Assembly (NCBI GenBank): GCA_022539475.1
Contig: VCMS01000065.1
Span: 310,001-374,000, forward strand
Source: Gracilaria domingensis
Taxonomy: Eukaryota > Rhodophyta > Florideophyceae > Gracilariales > Gracilariaceae
Length of the DNA stretch: 64,000 bases
Direction: 5' to 3'
The notes below the pieces were generated by a model, which did not search any database, was not told the origin of the DNA, and saw only the letters and a program-made list of their open reading frames with translations. How positions within the stretch are numbered: the stretch's first letter is position 1; every line of letters starts with the position of its first letter. Made by a program: the position numbers and the translations under genes. Positions 10,653 to 19,416 of this stretch are shown piece after piece.

Positions 10653-11767
10653 TCACCTTTGCTTTCGTTTTCCCTTTTGCTCAAACTCCCATTCTCGCAC
10701 GTCGCTTCGCGCAAGAAAAGCCATTCGATCGGTGTACCTTTCCTTTCCTTTCTTGTAGGTCTCCAGCTCTTCGTTGACGTTGTCATCCTTCTTGAACTGG
10801 TCCCACTGCTTGCGAGTTCCGTCCAGCACGGTGGGCGGTTTCTTGCCGCGCACGAGTCCCAGCACGGCCTCCAGGCCGGTTGCAGCAGCTTGGGTTTCTG
10901 GCGGGGTTTCGGTGTTGGTGAGCTCGGTCTGCTCCTTCTCCAGGTCGTGCAGCATTCGGACCTTGAAGGGCTTGGAGGGTTTTGCAGCGGGCTTCTGAAG
11001 CCAGCTATTGAGCGGCTGGTTGTGCACGTCGGCGCGCTGCTGCGGCTTTGACGCCGCGCCGTTGTTCATCTCAGCCCATATATCGTCGATGCTCTTCATT
11101 GTCAACACACACAGGCACACACACGCAGGGGGGGGGGGGGAGAGGGCCAACACAGGTGGGTCAGACAAGAACGATTTGAACACGAGTGTTCCTTTTAACA
11201 AGAACAGCAAACAAAAAAAAACACACAGTGGTAGACAGACAGAAGAAGGATTGCTAACTCACGTTGTTCGGCGGCGCGACGCGCGCCCTCTTCAACGGCG
11301 GCTGCTCGCCGTTGCTCTCGGGCTTGGCGGCAGCGGCGGCAGCGGGCACGGCGTTGGCGGCGTGCGAGTGTGCGGGCGGGGCGGGCTTGTCCACGACGGG
11401 CGGCGCGCTCTCGGCCACGGTTTGCTGCGACGGTTGCGGCAGCGGCGCCTTCTCCGCGGGCGGCTTGGGCTCCGGTGGCGCGTTGGGTTGCGCGCTGGCA
11501 GGCGGCTCGCTCGCGCGCGCGGCTGCGCTTTCCGCGGGTGTGGCGGCCGGAGCGGACGGAGCCGACGGAGCCGACGGCTCCGACGGAGCAGGCGCGACGG
11601 CGGGCGGGGGGCCGGCAGAGGAGGCGGACGCAGCGGCGGCGGCGGAGGACGCGGCGGCGCCAGAGGCAGACGCGGCGGCCGAGGAGGAGGCGGCAGCCGA
11701 GGCGCGGCGATCCGGCAGAGGGGCGTCGTCGCTGAGCAGGTGGTCGTCGGCGTCGTCGTCGTCGTCG

Positions 11768-11811
<44 letters not shown>

Positions 11812-11946
11812 CGACGGCGGGCGGATGCCCGCGGGGCGGCGGCGCATGCGCGGCTCGGAGCGGTCGGGCTGCGGCGGCGGCACGTAGTCGGCGTCGTCCG
11901 AGTCGGACGACGCCAGCTGCTTGGACGCGAGCAGGCGCAGGTCCAT
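10653..11946 (-). CDS. SWC5: SWC5/CFDP1 (BCNT) family protein, two exons
   Basis: The gene reads as complement(join(10653..11093,11263..11946)). Exon 1 (228 codons) starts MDLRLLASK and carries an acidic N-terminus with a run of 14 Asp followed by more Asp, then low-complexity Ala/Pro/Ser. The donor GTGAGT follows codon AAC at 11263, and the acceptor AAG lies before 11093; the 169-bp intron is phase 0 and joins NN to SIDDIW. Exon 2 ends in the BCNT-C domain: VLDGTRKQWDQFKKD, then YTDRMAFLARSDVREWEFE. Family members are subunits of the SWR1/SRCAP remodeller, which swaps H2A for H2A.Z; the acidic end resembles H2A-H2B binding regions. The predicted protein has 374 residues. The splice sites are inferred by eye but fit in phase and consensus. 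Confidence 0.88.
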
Positions 11947-11969
11947 CTCGGCTGGGGGGTGCGTGGGGA

Positions 11970-11989
11970 GGGGGGGGGGGGGGGGGGGG
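11970..11989 (+). repeat. Homopolymer of 20 G
   Basis: An uninterrupted G20 run sits 24 bp upstream of the SWC5 start, within the divergent spacer shared with the F-box gene. Shorter G runs occur at 11131-11142 (in the SWC5 intron) and near 13879. Confidence 0.9.
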
Positions 11990-12076
11990 CGGCGGAGCGA
12001 TGGGGGCGGCGCTCAGGCGCGCGCCGCGGCGGCAGCGCGGGCGCCGATATGCGGCAGCGCGCGCGGTCGGCGCGGC

Positions 12077-12140
12077 GTGGCGGCGTGGCGGCGTGGCGGC
12101 GTGGCGGCGTGGCGGCGTGGCGGCGTGGCGGCGTGGCGGC
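12077..12140. repeat. 8-bp minisatellite, eight units
   Basis: Eight perfect tandem GTGGCGGC units lie in the 429-bp divergent spacer between SWC5 and the F-box-like gene. Because 8 is not a multiple of 3, overlapping long open frames here are fortuitous. Confidence 0.92.
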
Positions 12141-12375
12141 GTGGGGCGCGGGGCAACGGGCGCGCACGTGGCGGGGCGCGTGCGCGGCGCGCGGGCACGG
12201 CGCGGCACTCGCGAGCGGCGGCAGCGCGGCGGTTGCGTGCGGCGGCGCACGCAAGCGCGCGGCGGCGCGGCGCGGCGCGGCGGCGCGCGGCGGCGGCGCG
12301 CGCGGCGCTTAGGCGCGCGCGCGCGGCGGCGACGCGCGGCGGCGGCGCGGCGACGCGCGCGCGCGCGCACGATCG

Positions 12376-13857
12376 ATGGTGCGCTGCCGCGGGCGCTGCG
12401 CGCCGCACCTGCTGCAGCTGCCCGACGCGGTGCTGGCGCGCGTGGTGCGCGCGCTGCCGCGGCGCGACGCGCTGGCGCTGGCCGAGTGCTCGCAGCGGCT
12501 GGCGGCCGTGGTGGCGGCCGCCGCCGACTGCTGCGTGGACGCGGTGGCGCTGGACGACGCGCTGCTGCCGCTCGCGCGCTCGCACCCCGCGTTCGCGCGC
12601 CGCGACCCCGCGCGCCTCGCCGCCGCCGTCAAGCGCGCCGGCGGCCGCCTGCGCGCGCTGCGCCTGCCCGCGTACGACGCGTCCATGCCGGCCGCGCACG
12701 CCGCGCCGCTGGCCGCCGCCGCCGCGCACGCCGCGCGCCTGCGCGCGCTGTCGTTCGTGGAGCCGCCGCCGCCGCCCGCGCGCGCCGCGCCGCCGCCGCC
12801 GCCGCCGCCGCCCGCGCTGCTGCCCGCGCTGCGCGCGCTGCTGCCGCGGCTGCGCCACCTCGGCGTGGCGGCGCTCACGCGCGCCGCCGTGCTGGACGCG
12901 CTGGCCGCGCCGGCGTTCCGCCCGCGCTCGCTGGCGCTGCACTGCGTGGCCGAGGCGCTGCAGCCGCGGCTGCTGGCGCTGCTGCCGCGCCTGCCCGCGC
13001 TGTCGCACCTGGCGCTGTCGTTCGGCAGCGCCGCGCAGCCCGCGCCGCTGCCGCGCGCGTTCGTGCAGCAGCTGGCCGCGCGCGTGCGCGCCTCGCTGCC
13101 CAACCTGGCGCACCTCGCGCTGCTGCGCGCGCCCGCGCGCGCGCCGCTGCGCGCGCTGAGCGACGCGCCGTCGCAGCCGCGCGCGCGCCGCGAGCTCAGC
13201 CTCGCGCTGCAGCAGCTGGCCGACGCCAAGCGCGCCGCCGCCGCCGCCGCCGGCGTCTGCGCGCTGCGCTCGCTCACGCTGGCGCGCGTGCTGCGCGACG
13301 CGCCGCCGCCGCTGGCGCTGTTCGCGTTCGGCGTGTCGGCGCGCACGCGCGTCAACCTGTACCTGCGCGACGCGTACCTCACGCACGCGCCGCACGGCGG
13401 CGCGGACGGCGCGCCGCCGCCGCCGCCGCAGCTGCTGGCCGCGCGCGTGGCCGCGCCGTCGTCGCACCTGCTGGCGCGCCCGGCGCGCTTCCTGCAGTCG
13501 CTGTGCGCCGCGCCGCGCGTGAGCACGCTGCAGCTGAGCGCCGACGTGCTGCGCTTCCCGTGCACGCTGCTGTACTCGCTGTTCTCGCAGCTGCCGCGCC
13601 TGCAGCAGCTGGTGGTGGCGCCGCCGCTGCGCCACGCCGGGCCGCCGCCGCTGGCCGCGCTGCCGTGCGTGCTGCACGCGCTGCGGCTGTACTGCCCGCA
13701 GCTGCGCGACGTGCGCCTGCAGTACGCCGCGTACGCGCCGCACCGCGGCGGCGCGCGCGAGGCGCTGCGCGCGCTGCGCGCGTTCGGCCGGCTGCGCCCG
13801 CACGTGCAGCTGCACGACTTTGCGGAGCTGCTGGAGCTGTCGCTGCTCAGCGAATGA
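12376..13857 (+). CDS. F-box-like protein with leucine-rich downstream region
   Basis: The 493-residue protein begins with an F-box-like segment at residues 12-48: LLQLPDAVLARVVRALPRRDALALAECSQRL. The rest contains repeated L-x-x-L-x-L segments such as LPRLRHLGVAAL, LPALSHLALSF and LPNLAHLALL, which suggest irregular leucine-rich repeats. F-box proteins bring substrates to SCF ubiquitin ligases through SKP1; that role here is inferred from the domain only. Codon use is extreme, with nearly every third position G or C, as in the next gene. This frame is preferred over several overlapping open frames because it alone gives an organised protein and an ATG next to the F-box. Confidence 0.75.
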   Translation: MVRCRGRCAPHLLQLPDAVLARVVRALPRRDALALAECSQRLAAVVAAAADCCVDAVALDDALLPLARSHPAFARRDPARLAAAVKRAGGRLRALRLPAYDASMPAAHAAPLAAAAAHAARLRALSFVEPPPPPARAAPPPPPPPPALLPALRALLPRLRHLGVAALTRAAVLDALAAPAFRPRSLALHCVAEALQPRLLALLPRLPALSHLALSFGSAAQPAPLPRAFVQQLAARVRASLPNLAHLALLRAPARAPLRALSDAPSQPRARRELSLALQQLADAKRAAAAAAGVCALRSLTLARVLRDAPPPLALFAFGVSARTRVNLYLRDAYLTHAPHGGADGAPPPPPQLLAARVAAPSSHLLARPARFLQSLCAAPRVSTLQLSADVLRFPCTLLYSLFSQLPRLQQLVVAPPLRHAGPPPLAALPCVLHALRLYCPQLRDVRLQYAAYAPHRGGAREALRALRAFGRLRPHVQLHDFAELLELSLLSE

Positions 13858-14086
13858 CCACAGTAAACAGATTTGCGGGGGGGGGGGGGATGGGGCCCAG
13901 CACCACGGACACCGTTACACATGCCTTCATAGATCGCGCGCGCGCTGCGCATGGAGTGGATGCGTTTCTTCTGTTTTGTTCTCGCGTGTGGCGGCACTGC
14001 ACTGAGGAGTTGGCAGCTGGCGCCAACTCGCCGCCGCGTCAGCAGTAAAAGACGTTAGCCAGCACGCCTTCGCGCCGCCCGCCGCC

Positions 14087-15097
14087 ATGGCGCTGTGGTT
14101 CGAGCAGCTGGTCGGCTTTGCCGAGCAGTCGCCGCGCCAGGTGCGCGCGCAGCTGTACGTGCGCGGCGCGCAGCTGCACTCGCGCGTCAACGGCGCGGCG
14201 CTGCGCCACGGCGCGCTGCGCACGCCCTCGCTGGCCGAGCTGCGCGCCGCCACGCGCGCCGCGCCATCGCGCGCCGGCCCGCGCGCCGTCGTGCGCGAGG
14301 CCGTCGCCGACGCGCGCGACCTGCACGCCGACGCGCGCTGCAACGCCGCGCTGTTCCAGGTCGCGTCGCAGTTCAACCTGCTCGAGATGAGCGCGCCCTC
14401 GCTCACGCCCGAGGCCGGCGTCGGCCGCTACCAGCTCGACGCCACGCAGGGCCCCGCCTGCGCCGTCGCGTGCGGCGCCGGCACCATCTTCCGCAACTAC
14501 TTTGCGGACGTGGGCGGCCGCGTGGGGCAGGACGCCGCGCACCAGATCGACTGCCTGGCCGAGCTGGGCGCCGCGCTGGGCAACCGCCGCCAGGCGCTGT
14601 GGAGCATGCAGAACGGCTACGTGTTCGCGACCGCCGCCGGCCTGCGCGCGGTGCACGACCGCCTGCGCGCCGCCGACGCCGCGCGCCGCGACGCGCTGCG
14701 CGCGCTGCTGCGCGTCGGCGTGCAGCACGACACGCAGGTCACGCTGCGGAACAGCGCCAACCGCGTCACGCAGGTGTACTGCGCCGCGCTTCCCGTCGCG
14801 TACTCGCGCCACGCCAGCGCGCTGTGGGAGCCGTTTGCGAGGCTCGTGCTGGAAGCCGCGTACGAGAGCACGCTGCGCGCCGCCATGCTCAACCGGCGCG
14901 ACACCGGCTGCAACCTGGTCTTCCTCACCCTGCTGGGCGGCGGCGTGTTTGGCAACCGCGTCGAGTGGATTGTCGACGCCATGGAGCGCGCCATTGCGCT
15001 CGTGCCGCACTCCGGGCTCGACATCACCATTGTGAGCCACCGCCAGCCGTGCGCCGCAGTCAGACGTCTGCTAACTGTCACCGACGCGCCTGCTTAA
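14087..15097 (+). CDS. Conserved protein of unknown function (336 residues)
   Basis: I recognise this as a conserved family of protists and algae but know no established function. Characteristic segments are FQVASQFNLLEM near residue 90, TQGPACAVACGAGTIFRNYF near 125, and LVFLTLLGGGVFGNRVEWI near 285. The late GGG-x-FGN element followed by a Trp-Ile helix recalls nucleotide-binding loops such as those of macrodomains; that is a guess. The gene is intact, extremely GC-rich and lies just upstream of the amine oxidase. A degraded copy of its 3' part follows that oxidase at 17206, so the two genes were duplicated together. Confidence 0.8.
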   Translation: MALWFEQLVGFAEQSPRQVRAQLYVRGAQLHSRVNGAALRHGALRTPSLAELRAATRAAPSRAGPRAVVREAVADARDLHADARCNAALFQVASQFNLLEMSAPSLTPEAGVGRYQLDATQGPACAVACGAGTIFRNYFADVGGRVGQDAAHQIDCLAELGAALGNRRQALWSMQNGYVFATAAGLRAVHDRLRAADAARRDALRALLRVGVQHDTQVTLRNSANRVTQVYCAALPVAYSRHASALWEPFARLVLEAAYESTLRAAMLNRRDTGCNLVFLTLLGGGVFGNRVEWIVDAMERAIALVPHSGLDITIVSHRQPCAAVRRLLTVTDAPA

Positions 15098-15594
15098 CAA
15101 CGCAACAACAGTTATTTTAACGATGCCCTTTTTGGAGATTCTGCTTTGGAGCCTCAGCTCCCACCATTCTCTCCAACCACTGCTTCGCTGCTCTTTATAC
15201 CGTCGAATGGTAACTGCACTTCAACCATAGCGTCAAAGAGCCGCTCATATATCACGCTGCTTATGAACAACGGCCCAAACCGAATTCCGTTGCAAGCCAG
15301 TACAAATTCGCGTTAATCTATGTATCATCTTCGCTATAATGGTGAGTAGATTCTCTCAAACAATCTACTACCCTCGGACATGCCATTGCAGTATTCATCA
15401 TCAATAAATGATGATGCCCCGGGCCCTGGTTGCATGTAACGAAGCTTTCGGAAGCCTGCCTTTACCGACGGTACGTGCCTGCCTTCAAATGGCAGTTCCG
15501 GTTCACAAAACTTGCCATACTACTTAAAAAAACCATCCTCCTCCTGAGCAATCGAGAAATTCATGCCGAATGCCACACGCACACAAACCACGTC

Positions 15595-17166
15595 ATGCGT
15601 CAGTTAACGTTTGATGGCAATCACAACGCATTCGCAACCTCGCTTCTCTTCATCGTGCTTCTGTCAACTGTGTGCATATCGAATTCACATTCCCACCCAC
15701 TCCAATCTCCGTCCACTCCCTTGGCGGAACGCAATGGGTCATGCCAGGTGCAACCGGTAATAATCATCGGTGCGGGAATCGCAGGAGCTAAAGTTGCCCT
15801 CGAACTATCCAAACGTGACATCCCGTTCATTGTTGTGGAAGCTACGGACAGAGTCGGTGGTCGCATGCGATCAGTTACCATCCAACCACCACAATGCCCT
15901 CAGTGTTCAGAGCTTCGTTCGGGTTTCAAGTTTGAGCTCGGTGCAAACTGGATGCAAGGGTATCGCCAGGGAGTTCCCTTCTTTGACTTTGTCGATAAAT
16001 ACGTGAATCTAAAAGGTACTCCTACTGATTTTGATGATTCCTACTTTGTGGAGAATGGTAAGCTTGTAGAGGATGAGATTGCAGACCCGGTTTGGACTCG
16101 TGCCGAACAAGCCATGGCGAAAGTGTATGCGTTCAAGAACGCAATGACGGCAACAAAGTCTGAGGCGCCCACCATGAACCTCGCCTCTGCGCTACTGTTT
16201 GCAGCTGGATTTGAAGCCAATGACCCAATCGCCACATCAGCTATACGATTTGAAGTCGACTTTGAATACGCGGTGCCAGCCAACGATGTTTCACTCCGCG
16301 GTCTGAGTCCTATTTATGATCCCGAAGCGCCGGACTCTGAAGACTTCTTCGTAGCCGATCCGAGGGGGTACAAGGCTGCAGTTGACATTGCGCTGAAACA
16401 AGCCGGTGTACCAAGCGTGAACCGATCCAGCTCGAAGCTCCTTCTGAATTCCCCCGTTCGGACGATTGTATACGGCGAGAAGAGGGCTTCAGTCATTACT
16501 CGAGACGGGGAAGAAATTGTCGGTTCAGCTGTCGTGTCGACCTTACCACTGGGTGTATTACAAGCATCGCTTTTAGAGAACCCGGAAGACTCCAACGTAG
16601 TTCAATTTGTGCCTCCGTTATCGATAGAGAGAAAGTTGGCTATATCCAAACTTGACATGGCAGATTATCTGAAGATATTTGTGCAGTTCAAACAACCTTT
16701 GTTCACGGACGAGGACCCACTGTTCATGCTGCCTCTAAACTGTGCCGAGGGGGGATTTCTCAACGTGCAAAATCTGAACAAGAAAGAGTACTTTCCAGGA
16801 TCCAATGCGGTTGTAGTTACCTCGACCGACGCGTATAGTAGAGATTTGCTTTGCATGGACAGGGAAAGAGTGCTGGACGACGTTTTAGAGTACGTGTCGA
16901 TGGCGCTTGGACGGAAGTTGCATAGAGACGACGTCGCATCGTTTCAAGTACCGCATTTTCGTCGCGCTGAGTTCTTCAGAGGGTCGTACACAGTTATCTC
17001 GCCGTCAACGACAAAAGAAGATATTGAAGAATTCAACAAACCTAATCGAACACTTTTCGTCGCTGGGGAAGCTCACAACACTCAGGGCTTGAATGGATAT
17101 GTACACGGGGCTTGGGACTCTGGGATGGTGACTGCCAATGCTGTAGCTGAGTTTTTGAAGTGTTAA
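15595..17166 (+). CDS. Secreted flavin-containing amine oxidase (polyamine oxidase-like)
   Basis: The FAD-binding Rossmann motif VIIIGAGIAGAKVALELSKR, followed by VVEATDRVGGRM, sits near residues 54-90. The C-terminal FAD region LFVAGEAHNTQGLNGYVHGAW is also intact, as in polyamine oxidases and LSD1-type enzymes. The ATG at 15595 is chosen because it places a hydrophobic signal peptide (ATSLLFIVLLSTVCIS) at the N-terminus; an in-frame ATG at 15430 would add 55 unrelated residues. Enzymes of this family oxidise spermine or spermidine derivatives, releasing H2O2; the exact substrate cannot be read here. Predicted length is 523 residues, normal for the family, with no lesion and no intron. A partial tandem copy lies at 18209-19416. 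Confidence 0.9.
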   Translation: MRQLTFDGNHNAFATSLLFIVLLSTVCISNSHSHPLQSPSTPLAERNGSCQVQPVIIIGAGIAGAKVALELSKRDIPFIVVEATDRVGGRMRSVTIQPPQCPQCSELRSGFKFELGANWMQGYRQGVPFFDFVDKYVNLKGTPTDFDDSYFVENGKLVEDEIADPVWTRAEQAMAKVYAFKNAMTATKSEAPTMNLASALLFAAGFEANDPIATSAIRFEVDFEYAVPANDVSLRGLSPIYDPEAPDSEDFFVADPRGYKAAVDIALKQAGVPSVNRSSSKLLLNSPVRTIVYGEKRASVITRDGEEIVGSAVVSTLPLGVLQASLLENPEDSNVVQFVPPLSIERKLAISKLDMADYLKIFVQFKQPLFTDEDPLFMLPLNCAEGGFLNVQNLNKKEYFPGSNAVVVTSTDAYSRDLLCMDRERVLDDVLEYVSMALGRKLHRDDVASFQVPHFRRAEFFRGSYTVISPSTTKEDIEEFNKPNRTLFVAGEAHNTQGLNGYVHGAWDSGMVTANAVAEFLKC

Positions 17167-17205
17167 TACTAGGACGGCGAAGAGTGTCAGGTTTCGAGGC
17201 AACCT

Positions 17206-17390
17206 TGTGGGCGCCGTTTGCAGAGCCGGTGCGTAACGCGGCCCATGCGAGCACGCTGCGGGTGGCAAATGCTCAGTCGACGGAACACGGGCTGTAACTT
17301 GGTGCTTCTCACGCTGTTGGGCGGCGGAGGGTTCGGTACTCGCGTGGAATGGATCGGAGCCACAGCGGGCCGTGCACCGCAATCCCAAGA
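17206..17390 (+). pseudogene. Degenerate 3' fragment of the 14087-15097 gene
   Basis: The sequence encodes LWAPFAEPV and ASTLRVA and then, after a frameshift, NTGCNLVLLTLLGGGGFG, matching the last third of the conserved gene at 14087. There is an in-frame stop and at least one frameshift. It begins about 40 bp after the amine oxidase stop codon, so it marks the start of a tandem copy of the two-gene unit. Confidence 0.85.
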
Positions 17391-17400
17391 CGTCTTGATT

Positions 17401-17510
17401 CAATCAAAAAATCGTGCATCTCCACTGTAAGACGTACAGGCCACCACTTCAAGAGCCTTGAAGTGGTGGCTCTGTACGCCTTACAGTGGAGATGCACGAT
17501 TTTTTGATTG
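17401..17510. repeat. 110-bp near-perfect foldback hairpin
   Basis: Two arms of 53-54 bp (17401-17453 and 17457-17510) are reverse complements with about two differences and are separated by only three bases. The outer ends read CAATCAAAAAATCG on the left and its complement on the right. It may be a foldback MITE or a hairpin-RNA source. It sits directly after the decayed gene fragment, and I see no clear target-site duplication. Confidence 0.9.
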
Positions 17511-18208
17511 TGCATATTCATTTCTTTGAACCCAATTCATTGGTTGAGAGGTTGCAACATCACGTGATCGCGCATCATAACTGACAGAAGCACTTTGAAC
17601 ACTTGGCAATCTCATACCCAATTGCTGTCCTCTCCGTCCAATAATAATAATAATCCGCCATCGGCACCAAGGTGACGTTTGATCATCCGCCGGTAAACAT
17701 TCACGCGCACAAGCATATGCGCCCGAGAAGTAACACATCGCGCTTCAATTCTTGTCAAGCTTCTGGTCGTTGTTTATCGTGCGTCACCTGTGCCAGCGCG
17801 CTCCCTTTTCACACGCTCCCCACACTAAGCGCCATGCCGTGTGCAATCGTACACGATGTGGGTGTCACTCAGTTCGCTAATGGCCGAAAACCCTGCACGG
17901 TTTGTTCAAGTGGCCCTCCGGCGCTTCTTTTCGAACCTGACCACGATAACAGACCGCCGTTGGATGCAAATATATACCGTCGTGTACATCTATATCTGGC
18001 TGCCCTCCTGCCCTCCTGCCCTCCAATCTTCTTCGTGCCAACGGCAGTGTTTGAGGCCGTTTAATCAACGGCGTCCATGACTTCACCAATCTGCCTCTGG
18101 GCCTAGAGGGGGAGAGACCCTTGCAGCAAAGTACAAATTCGCCGTTGATCTGGTATAATCGCTTAACGACAACAGTAAAGAAAGTCCTCGAGCGTTTATC
18201 TTTCGGAT
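17511..18208. other. Spacer of the decayed tandem copy
   Basis: There is no coding signal. The block around 18127-18160 (AGTACAAATTCGC...TATAATCGCT) resembles the amine oxidase 5' flank at 15298-15340. This suggests the spacer is the old upstream region of the second oxidase copy, with its 5' coding part deleted. Confidence 0.5.
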
Positions 18209-19416
18209 GTAGTTCAATTTGTGCCCCCGTTATCGATAGAGAGAAAATTGGCTATATCCAAACTTGACATGGCAGATTATCTGAAGATATTTGTGCAGTT
18301 CAAACAACCTTTGTTCACGGACGAGGACCCACTGTTCATACTGCCTCTTAATTGTTCCGAGGGAGGATTTCTCAACATGCATAATTTGAACAAGAAAGAA
18401 TACTTTCCAGGATCCAATGCGGTTATCTCTTCTTCTCTTCTTTATTATGAGCGTGATACGCTTATTGCTCGTATCACGTGGGGTTTTGCTAAGGACCCCC
18501 AGCACTTGTAATGTTTTCCCTATCAACGTAGCTGCTGACTACAAATCTGATTTGTACCGTGTTACGCTCACTGAGCTTTGTGTTAGCAAAAGCATTAACC
18601 TCTAAAGTGTTCTCTCGTCTGCGTGAGCATTTCGTCACCGATGATTCAGCCTCTTCATCTCTCCTTCTTTTTGTAGTACCTCTTCCTTCTTCCTCTTGAG
18701 GTCATCGGCTAAGGGGTACACCACGGCAAGGCGCTCTGCACGTACCTCATTGCGCCGTACAAGAGGTTGTGACGGCTCTCCTTCACTCAGTCCTCATTTC
18801 CTTGGCGACACCAGGCAAAGGAGCAGCCAGGCGCTTCACATCGTTCTTCGGCCCTAGGCATGTGCGTAAAAGCTTTTAGGAAGAAAAACCCTGTAGAAAA
18901 CCGCCACATGGTTGCCTCCGTTGGATGTATCACACCATGGGGAGGGAAAGCCAGGAAAAACATCGGTAGGATCGTTCCCAGTGATCAGCTCGTGGCCTGC
19001 TGCTTGCGTGCAGCTAGTCGGGGGCCTTTTTCTGACTTACCACCCAGGTCGACAATGCGGTTATAGTTACCTCGACCGACGCGTATTGTAGAGATTTGCT
19101 TTGCATGGACAGAAATAGGGCGCTGGACGACGTCTTGGAGTATGTGTCGATGGCGCTTGGGCGGAAGTTGCATAGAGACGACGTCGCATCGTTTCAAGTA
19201 CCGCATTTTCGTCGCGATGAGTTCTTCAGAGGGTCGCACACAGTTATCTCGCCGTCAACGACAAAAGAAGATATTGAAGAATTCAACAAACCTAGTCGAA
19301 CACGTTTCTTCGCTGGGGAAGCTCATAACACTCAGGGCTTGAATAGATATGTACATGGGGCTTGGGACTCTGGGATGGTGACTGCCAATGCTGTAGCTGA
19401 GTTTTTGAAGTGTTAA
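18209..19416 (+). pseudogene. Truncated amine oxidase copy, interrupted by a retroposon
   Basis: Positions 18209-18426 match 16600-16817, and 19053-19416 match the oxidase from about 16804 to its stop at 17166, with only a few percent difference by eye. The first two thirds of the gene are missing, including the Rossmann motif. A 626-bp retroposon splits what is left. The high similarity shows the duplication is recent compared with other debris in the window. The 3' flank also matches for about 15 bp (TACTAGGACGG). Confidence 0.95.
18427..19052 (-). mobile_element. SINE-like retroposon copy 2 with 12-bp target duplication
   Basis: The insert lies inside the duplicated oxidase fragment and is bounded by identical 12-base copies of CAATGCGGTTAT (18415-18426 and 19053-19064). 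The undisturbed paralogue at 16804-16816 has one copy of this site. On the minus strand the element ends in AATAAA plus a GA-rich tail next to the left duplication, as in target-primed retroposition. It is homologous to 1696-2254. No coding capacity is visible. Confidence 0.85.

Noticed and set aside
11008-14048. Long Ala/Arg-only open frames around SWC5 and the F-box gene, including a 682-codon plus frame and a 600-codon minus frame
   Set aside because: They are compositional shadows of CGG-rich DNA and of the minisatellite; no motif or sensible start.
14095-15120. Alternative 341-codon frame overlapping the conserved gene
   Set aside because: It reads as Arg/Ala repeats, while the 14087 frame contains conserved segments that are also seen in the decayed copy at 17206.
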